DNA from: Mucilaginibacter sp. SG564
GTDB lineage: Bacteria > Bacteroidota > Bacteroidia > Sphingobacteriales > Sphingobacteriaceae
NCBI RefSeq assembly: GCF_013149275.1
Contig: NZ_JABGNA010000004.1
Span: 459,930 to 523,929 of the forward strand
Length of the DNA: 64,000 nucleotides
Direction: 5' to 3'
Shown here: positions 16,841 to 25,710 of the stretch, in pieces
Layout of the letters: the number at the start of each line of letters is the position of its first letter
How positions within the stretch are numbered: position 1 is the stretch's first letter
Notes under the pieces: model-generated
What the model was told of the DNA's origin: nothing
The model's input: the letters and a program-made list of their open reading frames with translations, nothing else
The model's database searches: none
Program-made: the position numbers and the translations under genes

Positions 16841-17788
16841 ATGAACCACAATAATCGAAAAGTAAACCCGGAAGATGATCTTGGCTTTGGCACACAGCCA
16901 GTTATAAAAAGTCAGCCGGTAATTAATAAAGATGGATCCATCAATGTAAAACGAACCGGCCTCCCCTTTTTTAACCGGCTCAACAGCTATCAAACCCTCA
17001 TCAACATGAGCTGGACAAAATTCTGGCTGGTTGTTTTAAGCGGTTACATGGTGGCCAACCTCACCTTTGCCAGCATATATGTTGCCCTTGGGCCAGATAG
17101 TCTTGACGGCAAAAGCGGCAGCACTTTTTTTGATCATTTTATGGATGCCTTCTTTTTTTCGGCACAAACCATATCAACTGTTGGTTACGGACATATTAGT
17201 CCGCAAGGGATGGCAGCCAATTGTGTAGCTGCTCTTGAATCCATGATGGGTTTACTGGCATTCGCTTTGGCTACAGGCTTACTTTATGGGCGTTTTTCAA
17301 AACCTACCGCCAAGATCAAATACAGCGAAAACATACTTGTGGCGCCCTATAAGGGCGATAAAACCGGCCTTATGTTCAGGCTGGCCAACTCCAGGCATAA
17401 CGTACTGATCGATCTCCATATAGAAGTAAATTTCTCCTATAATGAAGAAGTAAATGGCAAAACAGAGCGCAAATTTTATCCCCTGATACTGGAACGTAAA
17501 GCAGTAAGCATATTATCTATTAACTGGACGGTAGTACATCCTATTGATGAGGATAGCCCACTGAAGGATTTTTCACGGGAAGATTTTGAGAAAGCCCAGG
17601 TAGTTTTTTCGGTACTACTAAGAATATTTGATGATACCTTTTCACAAACCGTTCACTCCCGTACTACCTATACCTATAAAGATATGGTATGGGATGCCAA
17701 ATTCAGACCAACCTTTGACCGTGATGAGGATGGGCGGGTTGTATTGCATTTGGATAAGATCAATGATTTTGAGAAGGTGGTTCATTAG
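16841..17788 (+). CDS. Inward-rectifier type potassium channel (KirBac)
   Basis: About 315 residues: a cytoplasmic lead, first membrane helix (about 60-85), pore helix with the selectivity filter TVGYG (residues 113-117), second helix (about 130-150) and a long immunoglobulin-like cytoplasmic domain with MFRLANSRHNVLIDLHIEV and LSINWTVVHPIDEDSPL, both typical of KirBac. It conducts K+ across the inner membrane. An upstream ATG at 16733 would overlap the divergent trp leader, so the ATG at 16841 before MNHNNRKVNPEDDLG is preferred. Confidence 0.93.
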   Translation: MNHNNRKVNPEDDLGFGTQPVIKSQPVINKDGSINVKRTGLPFFNRLNSYQTLINMSWTKFWLVVLSGYMVANLTFASIYVALGPDSLDGKSGSTFFDHFMDAFFFSAQTISTVGYGHISPQGMAANCVAALESMMGLLAFALATGLLYGRFSKPTAKIKYSENILVAPYKGDKTGLMFRLANSRHNVLIDLHIEVNFSYNEEVNGKTERKFYPLILERKAVSILSINWTVVHPIDEDSPLKDFSREDFEKAQVVFSVLLRIFDDTFSQTVHSRTTYTYKDMVWDAKFRPTFDRDEDGRVVLHLDKINDFEKVVH

Positions 17789-17860
17789 TTCATTTGTTTA
17801 TTAGTTCATTGATATAAATGAGTAAATCCAGACCAATGAACAAATGAGCTAATGAACCAA
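17781..17860. repeat. Word-palindrome between converging genes
   Basis: TTCATTAGTTCATTTGTT (17781-17798) is complemented, with one mismatch, by AACAAATGAGCTAATGAA (17839-17856). Each arm repeats the word TTAGTTCATT. The left arm includes the stop codon of the channel gene. Confidence 0.75.
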
Positions 17861-17864
17861 TAAT

Positions 17865-18680
17865 CTATCTCAGCAACGGATTTTTCTCCTTCGAAAATAC
17901 TTTATACGCCATTTTATCTAAAAATGATGGTACAAACTTACTGAGCAATACGGTAAGTTTCCCCTGCCCTGTCATGATGAGCGTGCGTGAGCGGTTTTCG
18001 ATACCATCGGCTATGATCCGGGCTACTTCTTCGCTGGGCATCATTTTATTTTCGTCCATAGAGCTTTCGCCCTGCTGACTGCCATCTTTCGCAAGGGCGG
18101 TGTTACGGATGTTTGATGTAGTAAAGCCCGGACAAGCGGTTAGCACATGTACGCCAGTTTTTAAATTTTCTACCCTGATGGAGTCCAGGAAACCATTCAT
18201 AGCGAATTTAGAAGCCGAATAGCCCGTGCGGCCAGGCAAACCCTTATAACCTGCTATGGACGATACCCCAACCACACTGCCTTGGGTTTTCAAAATCTCA
18301 GGTAAGGCGTATTTGGTACAATATACTGTTCCCCAGAAATTAACGTCCATTACAGTCTTTAATACCTCAACGTCGGCATCCTGGAACAACGCCCGCATGG
18401 AGATACCCGCGTTGTTGATCAGCACATCAATTTTACCAAAAGTGGTTACTGTTTGCCTTACCAGGTGCTCGCAATCTTGCTCGATAGCTACATCACATTG
18501 CACGGCAAGGGCTTTAATGTTATATTGTTTTTCCAGATCCTGTGCTATTTCGCAAAGGGTAACGTATTGACGAGCGGCCAATACTACATTTGCACCGCGT
18601 TTAGCACATTCAATAGCCAATGATTTACCAATGCCCGATGAGGCGCCGGTGATGATAACGATTTTATTATTCAACTTCAT
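17865..18680 (-). CDS. SDR-family oxidoreductase
   Basis: 271 residues of classical SDR: TGASSGIG (residues 11-18), NNAG in DVLINNAGISM, the catalytic Ser in VVGVSSIAGYKG and YSASK (Tyr about 155, Lys about 159). A C-terminal hydrophobic/basic tail resembles the membrane-associated SDRs of the DltE/DHRS7B type. Its start overlaps the end of the glycosyltransferase gene by 14 bases, so the two are co-translated. Confidence 0.93.
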   Translation of the reverse strand: MKLNNKIVIITGASSGIGKSLAIECAKRGANVVLAARQYVTLCEIAQDLEKQYNIKALAVQCDVAIEQDCEHLVRQTVTTFGKIDVLINNAGISMRALFQDADVEVLKTVMDVNFWGTVYCTKYALPEILKTQGSVVGVSSIAGYKGLPGRTGYSASKFAMNGFLDSIRVENLKTGVHVLTACPGFTTSNIRNTALAKDGSQQGESSMDENKMMPSEEVARIIADGIENRSRTLIMTGQGKLTVLLSKFVPSFLDKMAYKVFSKEKNPLLR

Positions 18681-19500
18681 ATGATGGAGGGTAAAGCCGC
18701 GGTAAGCCCTCCACTTTTATTTCGGGCACCTTAAACAAGTATTTTGTGGCGAATATAATCATAGCACCATAAAATTCCCTGATGTAAGCAAAGCTTAATT
18801 TTGCATTAGCCCTTGTATTAAAGTTGATGATATATGTTTTTGGAAAATAGTAATTTTTAAACCCGGTAAGCCTTACCCTGTATGACAGATCGATATCATA
18901 TCCGTACAGATGGAAACGCTCATCAAGTAAGCCAACCAGGTCAAGGGCTTCTTTGCGGTACAGCATAAAAGCACCATTCAGCACATCAGTTTCGGAGGTT
19001 TGAAACTCTTCTACCCAATCTTTACGCTGCACATCGGTAAGGCGCGATTTTGAAAAATATTTGGCCAGCCCGGTCACTTTAAAAAATATGCCCCAGGGCC
19101 TGGTAAAACCATGCTTTGACTCTTTCAGGAAACGGCCTTCGGGCGTAATCATGCGTACGCCAAGTCCGCCTGAATCGGCATGCATATCCATAAATTCCAA
19201 GGCTTTCTCAATGGTCTTTTTGCCTGCAATAGTATCCGCATTGACCATTAAAACATACTCTCCCGAAACCAGTTTCAAGGCATGATTATAAGCTCTGGCT
19301 ATACCCTCATTTTTGGCATTCGCAATAACCCTTACCTCCGGAAACTCTTCCTGAATCATAGCTAACGACCGGTCTGTCGAACCATTGTCAACCACAAAAA
19401 CCTCATTCGTAACATCTTGAGCAGCTCTAACAACAGAGTTAAGCGCCAGGCGAAGCATGTTGCAGGTATTATAATTAACAATGATAACCGATAGTTTCAT
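18667..19500 (-). CDS. Glycosyltransferase family 2 protein
   Basis: 277 residues. The GT-A fold is plain: SVIIVNYNTCNMLRLALNSV, VFVVDNGSTDRS with the first Asp pair, YVLMVNADT as the DXD-like metal site and GAFMLYRKEALDLVGLLDERFHLYGYDIDLSYR, which is typical of rhamnosyl/glycosyltransferases of the WcaA/GT2 type. It probably adds a sugar to a surface polymer. The lower-strand neighbour recR lies 3 bases upstream. Confidence 0.93.
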   Translation of the reverse strand: MKLSVIIVNYNTCNMLRLALNSVVRAAQDVTNEVFVVDNGSTDRSLAMIQEEFPEVRVIANAKNEGIARAYNHALKLVSGEYVLMVNADTIAGKKTIEKALEFMDMHADSGGLGVRMITPEGRFLKESKHGFTRPWGIFFKVTGLAKYFSKSRLTDVQRKDWVEEFQTSETDVLNGAFMLYRKEALDLVGLLDERFHLYGYDIDLSYRVRLTGFKNYYFPKTYIINFNTRANAKLSFAYIREFYGAMIIFATKYLFKVPEIKVEGLPRLYPPSYEVE

Positions 19501-19503
19501 TTT

Positions 19504-20121
19504 TTACTTTGTCAGTGAGTTTTCATACGGAACACGTGTAGCAATGGATCGCCCTAAGGTAATCTCATCAACGTACTCCAACTCACCTCCAAAAGCTATG
19601 CCACGGGCAATGGTCGAGATAGTAATATTGAAACTTTTTACTCTTTTATGAAGATAGAACAAAGTTGTGTCGCCTTCCATGGTTGCACTAAGGGCAAAAA
19701 TGATCTCTTTGGTCTCATTTGCCTTCAACCGTTCCACTAAAGTATCCACTTGCAGATCAGATGGCCCGATGCCGTCCATAGGCGATATCAAACCGCCCAG
19801 CACATGGTATACGCCATTGTACTGGTTGGTGTTTTCAATAGCCATCACATCGCGGGTATCTTCTACCACGCATATCAGGCTATGGTCGCGCTTGTGTGAT
19901 GAGCAGATCTCACATACCGATTGATCGGAAATATTATGGCACACACTGCAAAACTGTATCTCGTTGCGTAATTTACTGATAGCCTTGCTAAACTGCTCTA
20001 CCTCTTGCTTATCCTGATTCAACAAATGCAGCACTAGGCGCAGGGCGGTTTTTTGTCCTACTCCCGGCAGTTTGGCAAACTCCGCTACGGCATTCTCCAG
20101 CAATTTGGACGAAAAATTCAT
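19504..20121 (-). CDS. recR: Recombination protein RecR
   Basis: 205 residues, the family length. An N-terminal helix-hairpin-helix ([20 protein letters not shown]), a four-cysteine zinc finger ([18 protein letters not shown], about 58-75), a Toprim domain beginning [15 protein letters not shown] and a C-terminal Walker-B-like end are all present. RecR loads RecA at gaps together with RecF and RecO. It is the first gene of the leftward recR-GT2-SDR run. Confidence 0.97.
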   Translation of the reverse strand: MNFSSKLLENAVAEFAKLPGVGQKTALRLVLHLLNQDKQEVEQFSKAISKLRNEIQFCSVCHNISDQSVCEICSSHKRDHSLICVVEDTRDVMAIENTNQYNGVYHVLGGLISPMDGIGPSDLQVDTLVERLKANETKEIIFALSATMEGDTTLFYLHKRVKSFNITISTIARGIAFGGELEYVDEITLGRSIATRVPYENSLTK

Positions 20122-20170
20122 AGCACGAAGTTAAGGAATAACCCGCAATTCAGAAAAACCAGGCACACCC

Positions 20171-21193
20171 TCAATTTAGCTTTAAAGTGCTCATAAAAAA
20201 TTGATAGGCTATCTCGCTAACCTCCTGTAATTCGGCCGGGCGTTCATGGGCCAGCTGTGGTTTGGTGTAATGCCCACGCTCGCCGGGCAAAACGATGAGT
20301 TTTTTGGCTGTGGGAATATTTTCTGTATAGTATTCCGCATTCAACTCTTTGGGAGCTATCAGGTCGGCAACCCCTACTACAATTTGTACAGGCACGGTTA
20401 TACTTTGCAGACTCTCCCGGCTAAACGCATGCCCGATCGCTGGCCCCAGCGCGAAAACAGCCTTGATACGCCCGTCACGGAAGGAATCGCCCTGGTGTTT
20501 AGCCGATTGGATCATCACCGGATCGGTTTTAGACAAGGCGATGAGCCTATCAATGGCTGCACGGATCTGGGCAGGCGGTTGGGGTTCGCTTTTTACCAGG
20601 CTGTCCATATTGAATATTGGCCCTGCCAGCCAGATGGCCGTGGCCCCGCCCAGCGAAAAGCCGGCTACAGCTATTCTACTGGTATCTATCCGTGTTTTGA
20701 ACTCACTGTCTACAAGGATCTTATCCAGCACTACCGAGATATCCCGGGGACGCTCCCACATGCAAAAGTCAGACAGGGTGCGGTCGTTTTCTGTTGTGCG
20801 GCGCTCTTCCAGGTTGGTACCGTTATGGGCCACCACGACCGCTATAAAACCCCTGGCAGCCAGGTAATAGCCCAACCAACGCATCTGCACCGGGTTGCCC
20901 TGCGCACCATGCGAGATCATGATGAGCGGATATTTACGTTTACCCGCGATACCAGCATTACGGTATACGCCTACTGGCGATGCAAACTGCTGTGGATCAT
21001 CAACTTGCTCCGCTACACCCCCACTACCCGCCGGGTACCAGATCACCGTATGCAACGGCCGCGGACCCGTACCCAGCCAATTGCTCCGGCTGTTATCGGC
21101 AAAATCACGGGTGGTAGTGCCAACTTTGACGGTTTGCGCAAGGGCTATTTGGGCGCCTACCAGCAGGCATAAAACAAGTACTATATTTTTCAT
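20171..21193 (-). CDS. Secreted alpha/beta hydrolase
   Basis: 340 residues starting with a signal peptide (MKNIVLVLCLLVGAQIALAQ). The fold matches the dienelactone-hydrolase/platelet-activating-factor-acetylhydrolase-like group: YPLIMISHGAQGNP (oxyanion side), nucleophile elbow GFSLGGA (Ser about 178), a lid region, VPVQIVVGVADLIAPKELN with the catalytic Asp and GERGHYTKP with the catalytic His. It is probably a periplasmic esterase or lipase; the substrate is unknown. It is a single gene. Confidence 0.88.
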   Translation of the reverse strand: MKNIVLVLCLLVGAQIALAQTVKVGTTTRDFADNSRSNWLGTGPRPLHTVIWYPAGSGGVAEQVDDPQQFASPVGVYRNAGIAGKRKYPLIMISHGAQGNPVQMRWLGYYLAARGFIAVVVAHNGTNLEERRTTENDRTLSDFCMWERPRDISVVLDKILVDSEFKTRIDTSRIAVAGFSLGGATAIWLAGPIFNMDSLVKSEPQPPAQIRAAIDRLIALSKTDPVMIQSAKHQGDSFRDGRIKAVFALGPAIGHAFSRESLQSITVPVQIVVGVADLIAPKELNAEYYTENIPTAKKLIVLPGERGHYTKPQLAHERPAELQEVSEIAYQFFMSTLKLN

Positions 21194-21714
21194 TGAATTT
21201 TCAATCTATCACTTGTCGCAAATATCTGGTGGCGGAGCAGTGTTGAGTTTGACAAAAGTCAATAAATCAAAATCGTTAAAATTGGTGCCCGGGGACTTTT
21301 TAAACCCTGGATTTTAACACTTTTTTAGTTAAAACAGGGGTAAAAACGTTTGCTTTTTGGCCATTTTAACTAAATTTTAACGCCATTTTAACACTTTTTA
21401 ACAAATTTTTGATGCGTTTTGAAAACTTTAAAAAGTATTAAAATATTGGATGTCAAATAACCACATACCGAACGGTCGGTTTTTGGTCTTGTTTTGTTCT
21501 TAACCAAACAGCCCGGTTATCCTTTTTGAAGGGTAACCGGGCTGGTGTTTGTATAAAGATACGAAATTTTTGTGAGATGGGGAAATGAAGTAGATTTAGC
21601 CACAAGCAAGACACTTCCGGTAGCGTGGGGTATTTTTATCAAAATAAGCCTACTTTATAGTTGATTAATAATAACTTCCTAATCAATTTATAAAGTAAGC
21701 TTTTTCAACCCTTA
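21194..21714. other. Gene-free region of about 520 bp
   Basis: No gene is seen. About 21,300-21,410 carries at least six copies of the word TTTTAAC, like 4259-4517. A GC-rich hairpin with arms AGCCCGGTTA... and ...TAACCGGGCT sits at 21,510-21,543 but lacks a T-tract. The rest is AT-rich. Confidence 0.5.
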
Positions 21715-21873
21715 TTATTCTTTAACTTGATCAGAGCTTTCACCCTTCTCAATTCGGTCGGTTGGAAATTGTGGGATTTCTGGTGGGGGTGTTGTTAACT
21801 CAATCCTATCGGTGGGAAATTGAGGTATTGTTGGTTGAGGGTCTGGAGCCTCGTTTTCATCTGGATAACTCAT
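21715..21873 (-). CDS. Small proline-rich protein with a duplicated motif
   Basis: A 52-residue frame whose start overlaps the stop of the membrane-protein gene upstream (ATGA), which argues that it is translated. The nine residues PQFPTDRIE occur twice, at 17-25 and 34-42, in a disordered Pro/Glu-rich chain without Cys or a membrane helix. It is unrecognised. The exact repeat suggests a docking or binding motif used twice. Confidence 0.6.
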   Translation of the reverse strand: MSYPDENEAPDPQPTIPQFPTDRIELTTPPPEIPQFPTDRIEKGESSDQVKE

Positions 21874-22394
21874 AATCTTATGTAATTAATTATTAATGGT
21901 ATAAAATTTAATGCTGTCAAAATTAAAGATACAATTAAATATGTCCTTGCTTTCTGTAGGTCTTTACTCCTTTTATCGTTGAAAATAATATGGTCATCGG
22001 TTAGTCCTGCTAATTTTAGAATTATTATTTGACTAAAATCAATCTTTCTTTCATTAGTTACAGTATTGTTATATTCTTCAATCTGTTTTTCATATTTAAC
22101 GATATCGGATACATAAGCAAAGTTTTTATAAGCAAATCCTTTAAATAGATTATTGAATGATCTCATTATATAAAATATTGCCATAAAAAGAACAATAAGT
22201 AATACTACCAATATTAAGTGCCTCGGTTTAAAATCAGTAACATTATAGATAATGCTTTGGTCTTTTAGGGCATATGAATTTGAGGCAACTATAATCGTCA
22301 AAACCGTTATAGGTAAACTAATAGCATTATCTAAATTAATTCGTCTAGTTAATTCTCTATCGTATAAACTTTTATAAAATGAATAGCTGTCCAT
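21870..22394 (-). CDS. Hypothetical membrane protein of a three-gene cassette
   Basis: 174 residues with hydrophobic segments at about 21-40, 61-82 and 148-172 and a long hydrophilic middle (about 85-145) that begins NLFKGFAYKNFAYVSDIVKYEKQIEEY. The family is not recognised. The gene lies between a soluble 175-residue protein gene and the 52-residue Pro-rich gene, to which it is coupled by an ATGA overlap. The base composition is AT-rich compared with the flanking housekeeping genes. Confidence 0.7.
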   Translation of the reverse strand: MDSYSFYKSLYDRELTRRINLDNAISLPITVLTIIVASNSYALKDQSIIYNVTDFKPRHLILVVLLIVLFMAIFYIMRSFNNLFKGFAYKNFAYVSDIVKYEKQIEEYNNTVTNERKIDFSQIIILKLAGLTDDHIIFNDKRSKDLQKARTYLIVSLILTALNFIPLIINYIRL

Positions 22395-22446
22395 ATCCAG
22401 TTATAGAACAAACAATTAGGAAATTTTAATTATTAGACCTATTAAA

Positions 22447-22974
22447 TTATATTAATTTAACGCTTAAACCACTATTTGGTCCGCTGGGTAGTCCTAATGC
22501 TGTATCAATACCTTTATTATCCCTTAAATCTTGTAGCAGAGCATTAGGATCAACATGAGAGCCAATTAACTCTTCTGATTCGGGTCTGGGATTGGATGAA
22601 ATTCTTGCCCTGTAGACTTCTAATCGCATGTTCTCTTCTAAGGCTCTTAAACACAAGCCTCTAATATAAAATCTATTAAATTCACCTTCTGCAAATGTCA
22701 CAGATGCAGTTATCGGCACTTTAACCATTGTTACGCCAGCTCCGGCTTTTCTTTCTTCGTGACTTTTAAAACAATCGTTATTTTTCAATTCTTCTGCCAA
22801 AGAATCATCATTACCATTCAAAATGTGATCCGGCATTTTTTCCACATAAAAAGTATTACCGAAATCATTAAATCGTTTACTTAAAAAGCAATTGTTGTTA
22901 TCAATGTCAGATTGAAACTCCGTTAACATATACTGCCTGGTGGTTTCGTCTAATGAGGCGTAGGTTAGTGCCAT
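22447..22974 (-). CDS. Hypothetical soluble protein of a three-gene cassette
   Basis: 175 residues, no signal peptide, no membrane helix. It opens MALTYASLDETTRQYMLTEF and has a charged middle and a C-terminal LGLPSGPNSGLSVKLI. No known domain is seen. It is the first gene of an AT-rich leftward cassette with a membrane protein and a Pro-rich small protein, an arrangement of soluble sensor plus membrane partner. Confidence 0.65.
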   Translation of the reverse strand: MALTYASLDETTRQYMLTEFQSDIDNNNCFLSKRFNDFGNTFYVEKMPDHILNGNDDSLAEELKNNDCFKSHEERKAGAGVTMVKVPITASVTFAEGEFNRFYIRGLCLRALEENMRLEVYRARISSNPRPESEELIGSHVDPNALLQDLRDNKGIDTALGLPSGPNSGLSVKLI

Positions 22975-23075
22975 AATAGTTTAAGGATTAGGTTTAATCA
23001 AAGCTAATTTTATTTATTATCAATAACAAATTTCATTTGATTGTATTTCAATTTGTTATAGGCACACTCCCCGCT

Positions 23076-23098
23076 ACCACAAGCGTCCTGCTTGTGGT
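23076..23098. repeat. Short hairpin repeat
   Basis: ACCACAAGC, GTCCT and GCTTGTGGT pair perfectly over nine bases. A related word (GACGCTTGCGGCAGCG) follows near 23,140. It lies in a gene-free gap between the cassette and the DJ-1/PfpI gene. Confidence 0.55.
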
Positions 23099-23181
23099 GC
23101 GTACGCACAGTATAAACTTAGCATGATAGCCATAAGGGGGGACGCTTGCGGCAGCGCTCGGAGGATAAACCCGATGATTGC

Positions 23182-23808
23182 CTAATCTAATTCTTCGGCA
23201 GCTACCAATTCCGGTAAGTAGGGTCTTATATTACGCAGGGCACGTTCCGTGTATTCTTCCTTTTCGCCAACCGGCAGCACATAGCTTAGTGCATTTTTGG
23301 CTTCCTCGATGCCTGCTAATCGCGCGATGATCCATGCAGCGAGATAATGCGAGGCCAGGCAACCACCAACGGTGGCTATATTACCATTGGCAAAAAAGGG
23401 CTGGTTTAAAACATCTATGCCAGCGGCCACAACCCATGGCTTGGTTTTCAAATCGGTACAGGCAGGTGTACCATTTAATAAGCCCAGCCTGGCCAAAATA
23501 AGCGTTCCCGAGCACTGAGCGGCTAATAATTGCCGTGTTGGATCAAATTTCAGGCGGGCCATGACTTCCTGATCTTCAACAATTTCGCGGGTTTGCTTTC
23601 CGCTGCCAAAAATAACGGCATCAGCCTGGCATGCTTCTTCCAGTGTGGCTTGCGATTCAACTAGAACCCCGTTCATAGAGCGGACTTTGGCCGTTGGACA
23701 GGCAATGGAAACCCGCCAACCTGGCTTCTTAACACGGTTGAGAATACCTAATGCGATAAATGAATCCAACTCATTGTATCCGTCGAATGTAAGAATAGCG
23801 ATATGCAT
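23182..23808 (-). CDS. DJ-1/PfpI family protein
   Basis: 208 residues of the class-I glutamine-amidotransferase-like fold. It opens MHIAILTFDGYNELDSFIAL, the nucleophile elbow is AAQCSGTLILARLGLL with the reactive Cys, and VGGCLASHYLAAWIIARL follows with a His. Members include proteases, isonitrile hydratases and regulators; the closest look here is to the regulator/isonitrile-hydratase-like group without the AraC domain. It is probably cytoplasmic and a single gene. Confidence 0.85.
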   Translation of the reverse strand: MHIAILTFDGYNELDSFIALGILNRVKKPGWRVSIACPTAKVRSMNGVLVESQATLEEACQADAVIFGSGKQTREIVEDQEVMARLKFDPTRQLLAAQCSGTLILARLGLLNGTPACTDLKTKPWVVAAGIDVLNQPFFANGNIATVGGCLASHYLAAWIIARLAGIEEAKNALSYVLPVGEKEEYTERALRNIRPYLPELVAAEELD

Positions 23809-23945
23809 ATATTAATCTTCTATTGTTAAAGTAAATATATACACCTGCACACACTTAATTCAGCATCAGTTTGGTGAAATTTAATGGACACAGTCGGGTT
23901 TACTTTCGCTGGTATCACACACATGCCCCCCTCAGGAAACTCTAA

Positions 23946-24371
23946 TTACCCAACCTTATCCTTCCCACCAGCAAACTCATACCCTGGCAGTATATACGCC
24001 GCTACGCCGAACAGGATGATGGGGATAAGCAGGTCGACGGAGGTGAATTCTTCTAAAACGTAGTGGCCTACTTCTAAGGAAATAAAATAGATGATCCATA
24101 CCACAATAAAAAAGCGGCGTTTGATGGATGCGATCAGCGCTATGCCTATGCCAACTTCTAAAAAAGGGATCAGGCTCAGGTAAACATCAAACAGGGACGA
24201 TGGCAGGTTGATGCGCAGGCCGGGGTTGGTAAACTGCTTGAGGTAATATTTATGAAAATTACCATGGCTGCAAAATTTACTGATACCGGCAACCAGCAGG
24301 GTGATGCTCATGGTAATGCGCAGCAGCAATTCCGCGTTTTTTAATGTTTTTATACTGATAATGTTTTCCAT
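23946..24371 (-). CDS. DoxX-like membrane protein
   Basis: 141 residues with four hydrophobic segments (about 15-33, 63-83, 87-106 and 112-130). The first helix motif LLLRITMSITLLVAGISKF and the following PFLEVGIGIALI match the DoxX/MauE-like four-helix family, which is linked to thiol or redox functions. It is a single gene and its partner is not apparent. Confidence 0.75.
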   Translation of the reverse strand: MENIISIKTLKNAELLLRITMSITLLVAGISKFCSHGNFHKYYLKQFTNPGLRINLPSSLFDVYLSLIPFLEVGIGIALIASIKRRFFIVVWIIYFISLEVGHYVLEEFTSVDLLIPIILFGVAAYILPGYEFAGGKDKVG

Positions 24372-24628
24372 GCTTATGGTGATAATGGTTCTTGTTTATA
24401 CTGAATACTAAAGGTTAAAACAAAGTTATCAGATTATGCCAAATCGCAAATGCTTGAATTCATTCTTTTGAATATCCCGCTACTGCAAGGGTGGGAAATG
24501 CGGATGGTTTCATAATTAATTCGCACAAAAATGAATGAAAAAAATACTTAGTTATTGCGATTTGTTTCCAGTTGGCATAGTAACTTTATTACTTAATAAT
24601 CAGTTATATAACCACTAAATTTTTACTC

Positions 24629-24832
24629 ATGAACACAACAAACCAAGATGCTGTTCCTACACCTAACGATGGAGAGGATAAACTAAATCAAGATGCTCCC
24701 CAGGATACCAATAACAGTGGATCATCTCCACAGAACGCTGAAAATGCACCAGAGGAACAAGGTAAAGAATTACCTCATATTCTTAAACCTGAGGAAGAAT
24801 ATCATTCTATTTTGAGGGGAGTAAATAAATAA
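24629..24832 (+). CDS. Small acidic disordered protein
   Basis: 67 residues made almost entirely of Asn, Asp, Glu, Gln, Ser and Pro with no hydrophobic core, ending EEEYHSILRGVNK. An AT-rich upstream stretch containing TTTACTC precedes the ATG. I do not recognise it. The short conserved-looking C-terminal tail may be the functional part. It resembles the Pro/Asp-rich small protein at 21,715 only in being disordered. Confidence 0.5.
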   Translation: MNTTNQDAVPTPNDGEDKLNQDAPQDTNNSGSSPQNAENAPEEQGKELPHILKPEEEYHSILRGVNK

Positions 24833-24877
24833 ACATTTCCCTGCCTGGCGCACGCGTGCACCGGCAATTGAGCGAAA

Positions 24878-25084
24878 TCATTCTTTCGAATACTCCAGTA
24901 AATCTCCCGGCTGACAGTCGAGCGCCTGGCAAATGGCCTCGAGCGTACTGAAACGGATGGCTTTGGCTTTGCCGGTTTTGAGGATAGAAAGATTGGCCAA
25001 CGTGAGATCAACTTTTTCTGATAGCTCATTTAACGACATTTTCCGTTTGGCCATCATCACATCTAAATTTACAATGATCGGCAT
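24878..25084 (-). CDS. XRE-type HTH regulator (YozG-like)
   Basis: 68 residues, a single helix-turn-helix domain: MMAKRKMSLNELSEKVDLTLANLSILKTGKAKAIRFSTLEAICQALDCQPGDLLEY. This is the YozG-like group that nearly always accompanies a DUF2975 membrane protein, as here, where the DUF2975 gene ends three bases upstream. It most likely represses its own operon. Confidence 0.9.
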   Translation of the reverse strand: MPIIVNLDVMMAKRKMSLNELSEKVDLTLANLSILKTGKAKAIRFSTLEAICQALDCQPGDLLEYSKE

Positions 25085-25087
25085 GGC

Positions 25088-25633
25088 TTATATAGTTAAT
25101 TCGTTTTCGGCCTGCATCTCTACCCCTCTTTTAAATATCTGCCCTATCACAAAAAGGGTAACACTCATAAACAGCCACACATCGGCCCCACCCAGGCGCA
25201 AATCCTGTATATCGGGTATGGCTACCCCCTGCCCGGTTAGCCAACTGGTATATTTAACGCCCCACCAGGAGAACAGGCCTATCATAAAGGTGATACAGGC
25301 TATATTAAAAATAAAGCGCCTCAGCACCCCGTTAAAAGGCCGCGCCAGATTGAAATTTTTATCGTGCAGTATTTTGATGATGAGGTAAAACAACCAGGCT
25401 TTCAGTATGGCAACAACGCTCATCAGCAGCATCGCAGCAAAAAAATACCAGGTATTATACGCCAGGAGCGCCGATAGATCAGCCTCATGCCAAAGATGTT
25501 TCACCACAGACGGATTCACCAGTGCAAAAGAAGCGTTTACTATAAAGCCACCGGCTTCAATACATATACCAACAAATATTATCCACGCCAGTACGAGCAA
25601 TACCGTCAGCGTTCGTTTGGTAGTAATTTCCAT
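25088..25633 (-). CDS. DUF2975 membrane protein
   Basis: 181 residues with four hydrophobic helices (about 10-32, 55-78, 103-125 and 155-172). The pattern, together with the YozG-like regulator immediately downstream, identifies the DUF2975 family. These pairs are thought to be a membrane sensor and its repressor, but the signal is unknown. Confidence 0.87.
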   Translation of the reverse strand: MEITTKRTLTVLLVLAWIIFVGICIEAGGFIVNASFALVNPSVVKHLWHEADLSALLAYNTWYFFAAMLLMSVVAILKAWLFYLIIKILHDKNFNLARPFNGVLRRFIFNIACITFMIGLFSWWGVKYTSWLTGQGVAIPDIQDLRLGGADVWLFMSVTLFVIGQIFKRGVEMQAENELTI

Positions 25634-25710
25634 AACGGTTTCATTTTTAAAAACAGCAATACAATTATAAATAAATATTTATTGATAATCAATAATTTTT
25701 TATTGAAATA

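Noticed and set aside
21510..21543. GC-rich hairpin as a terminator
   Set aside because: There is no T-tract on either strand and no adjacent gene ends here; kept only as part of the gap description.
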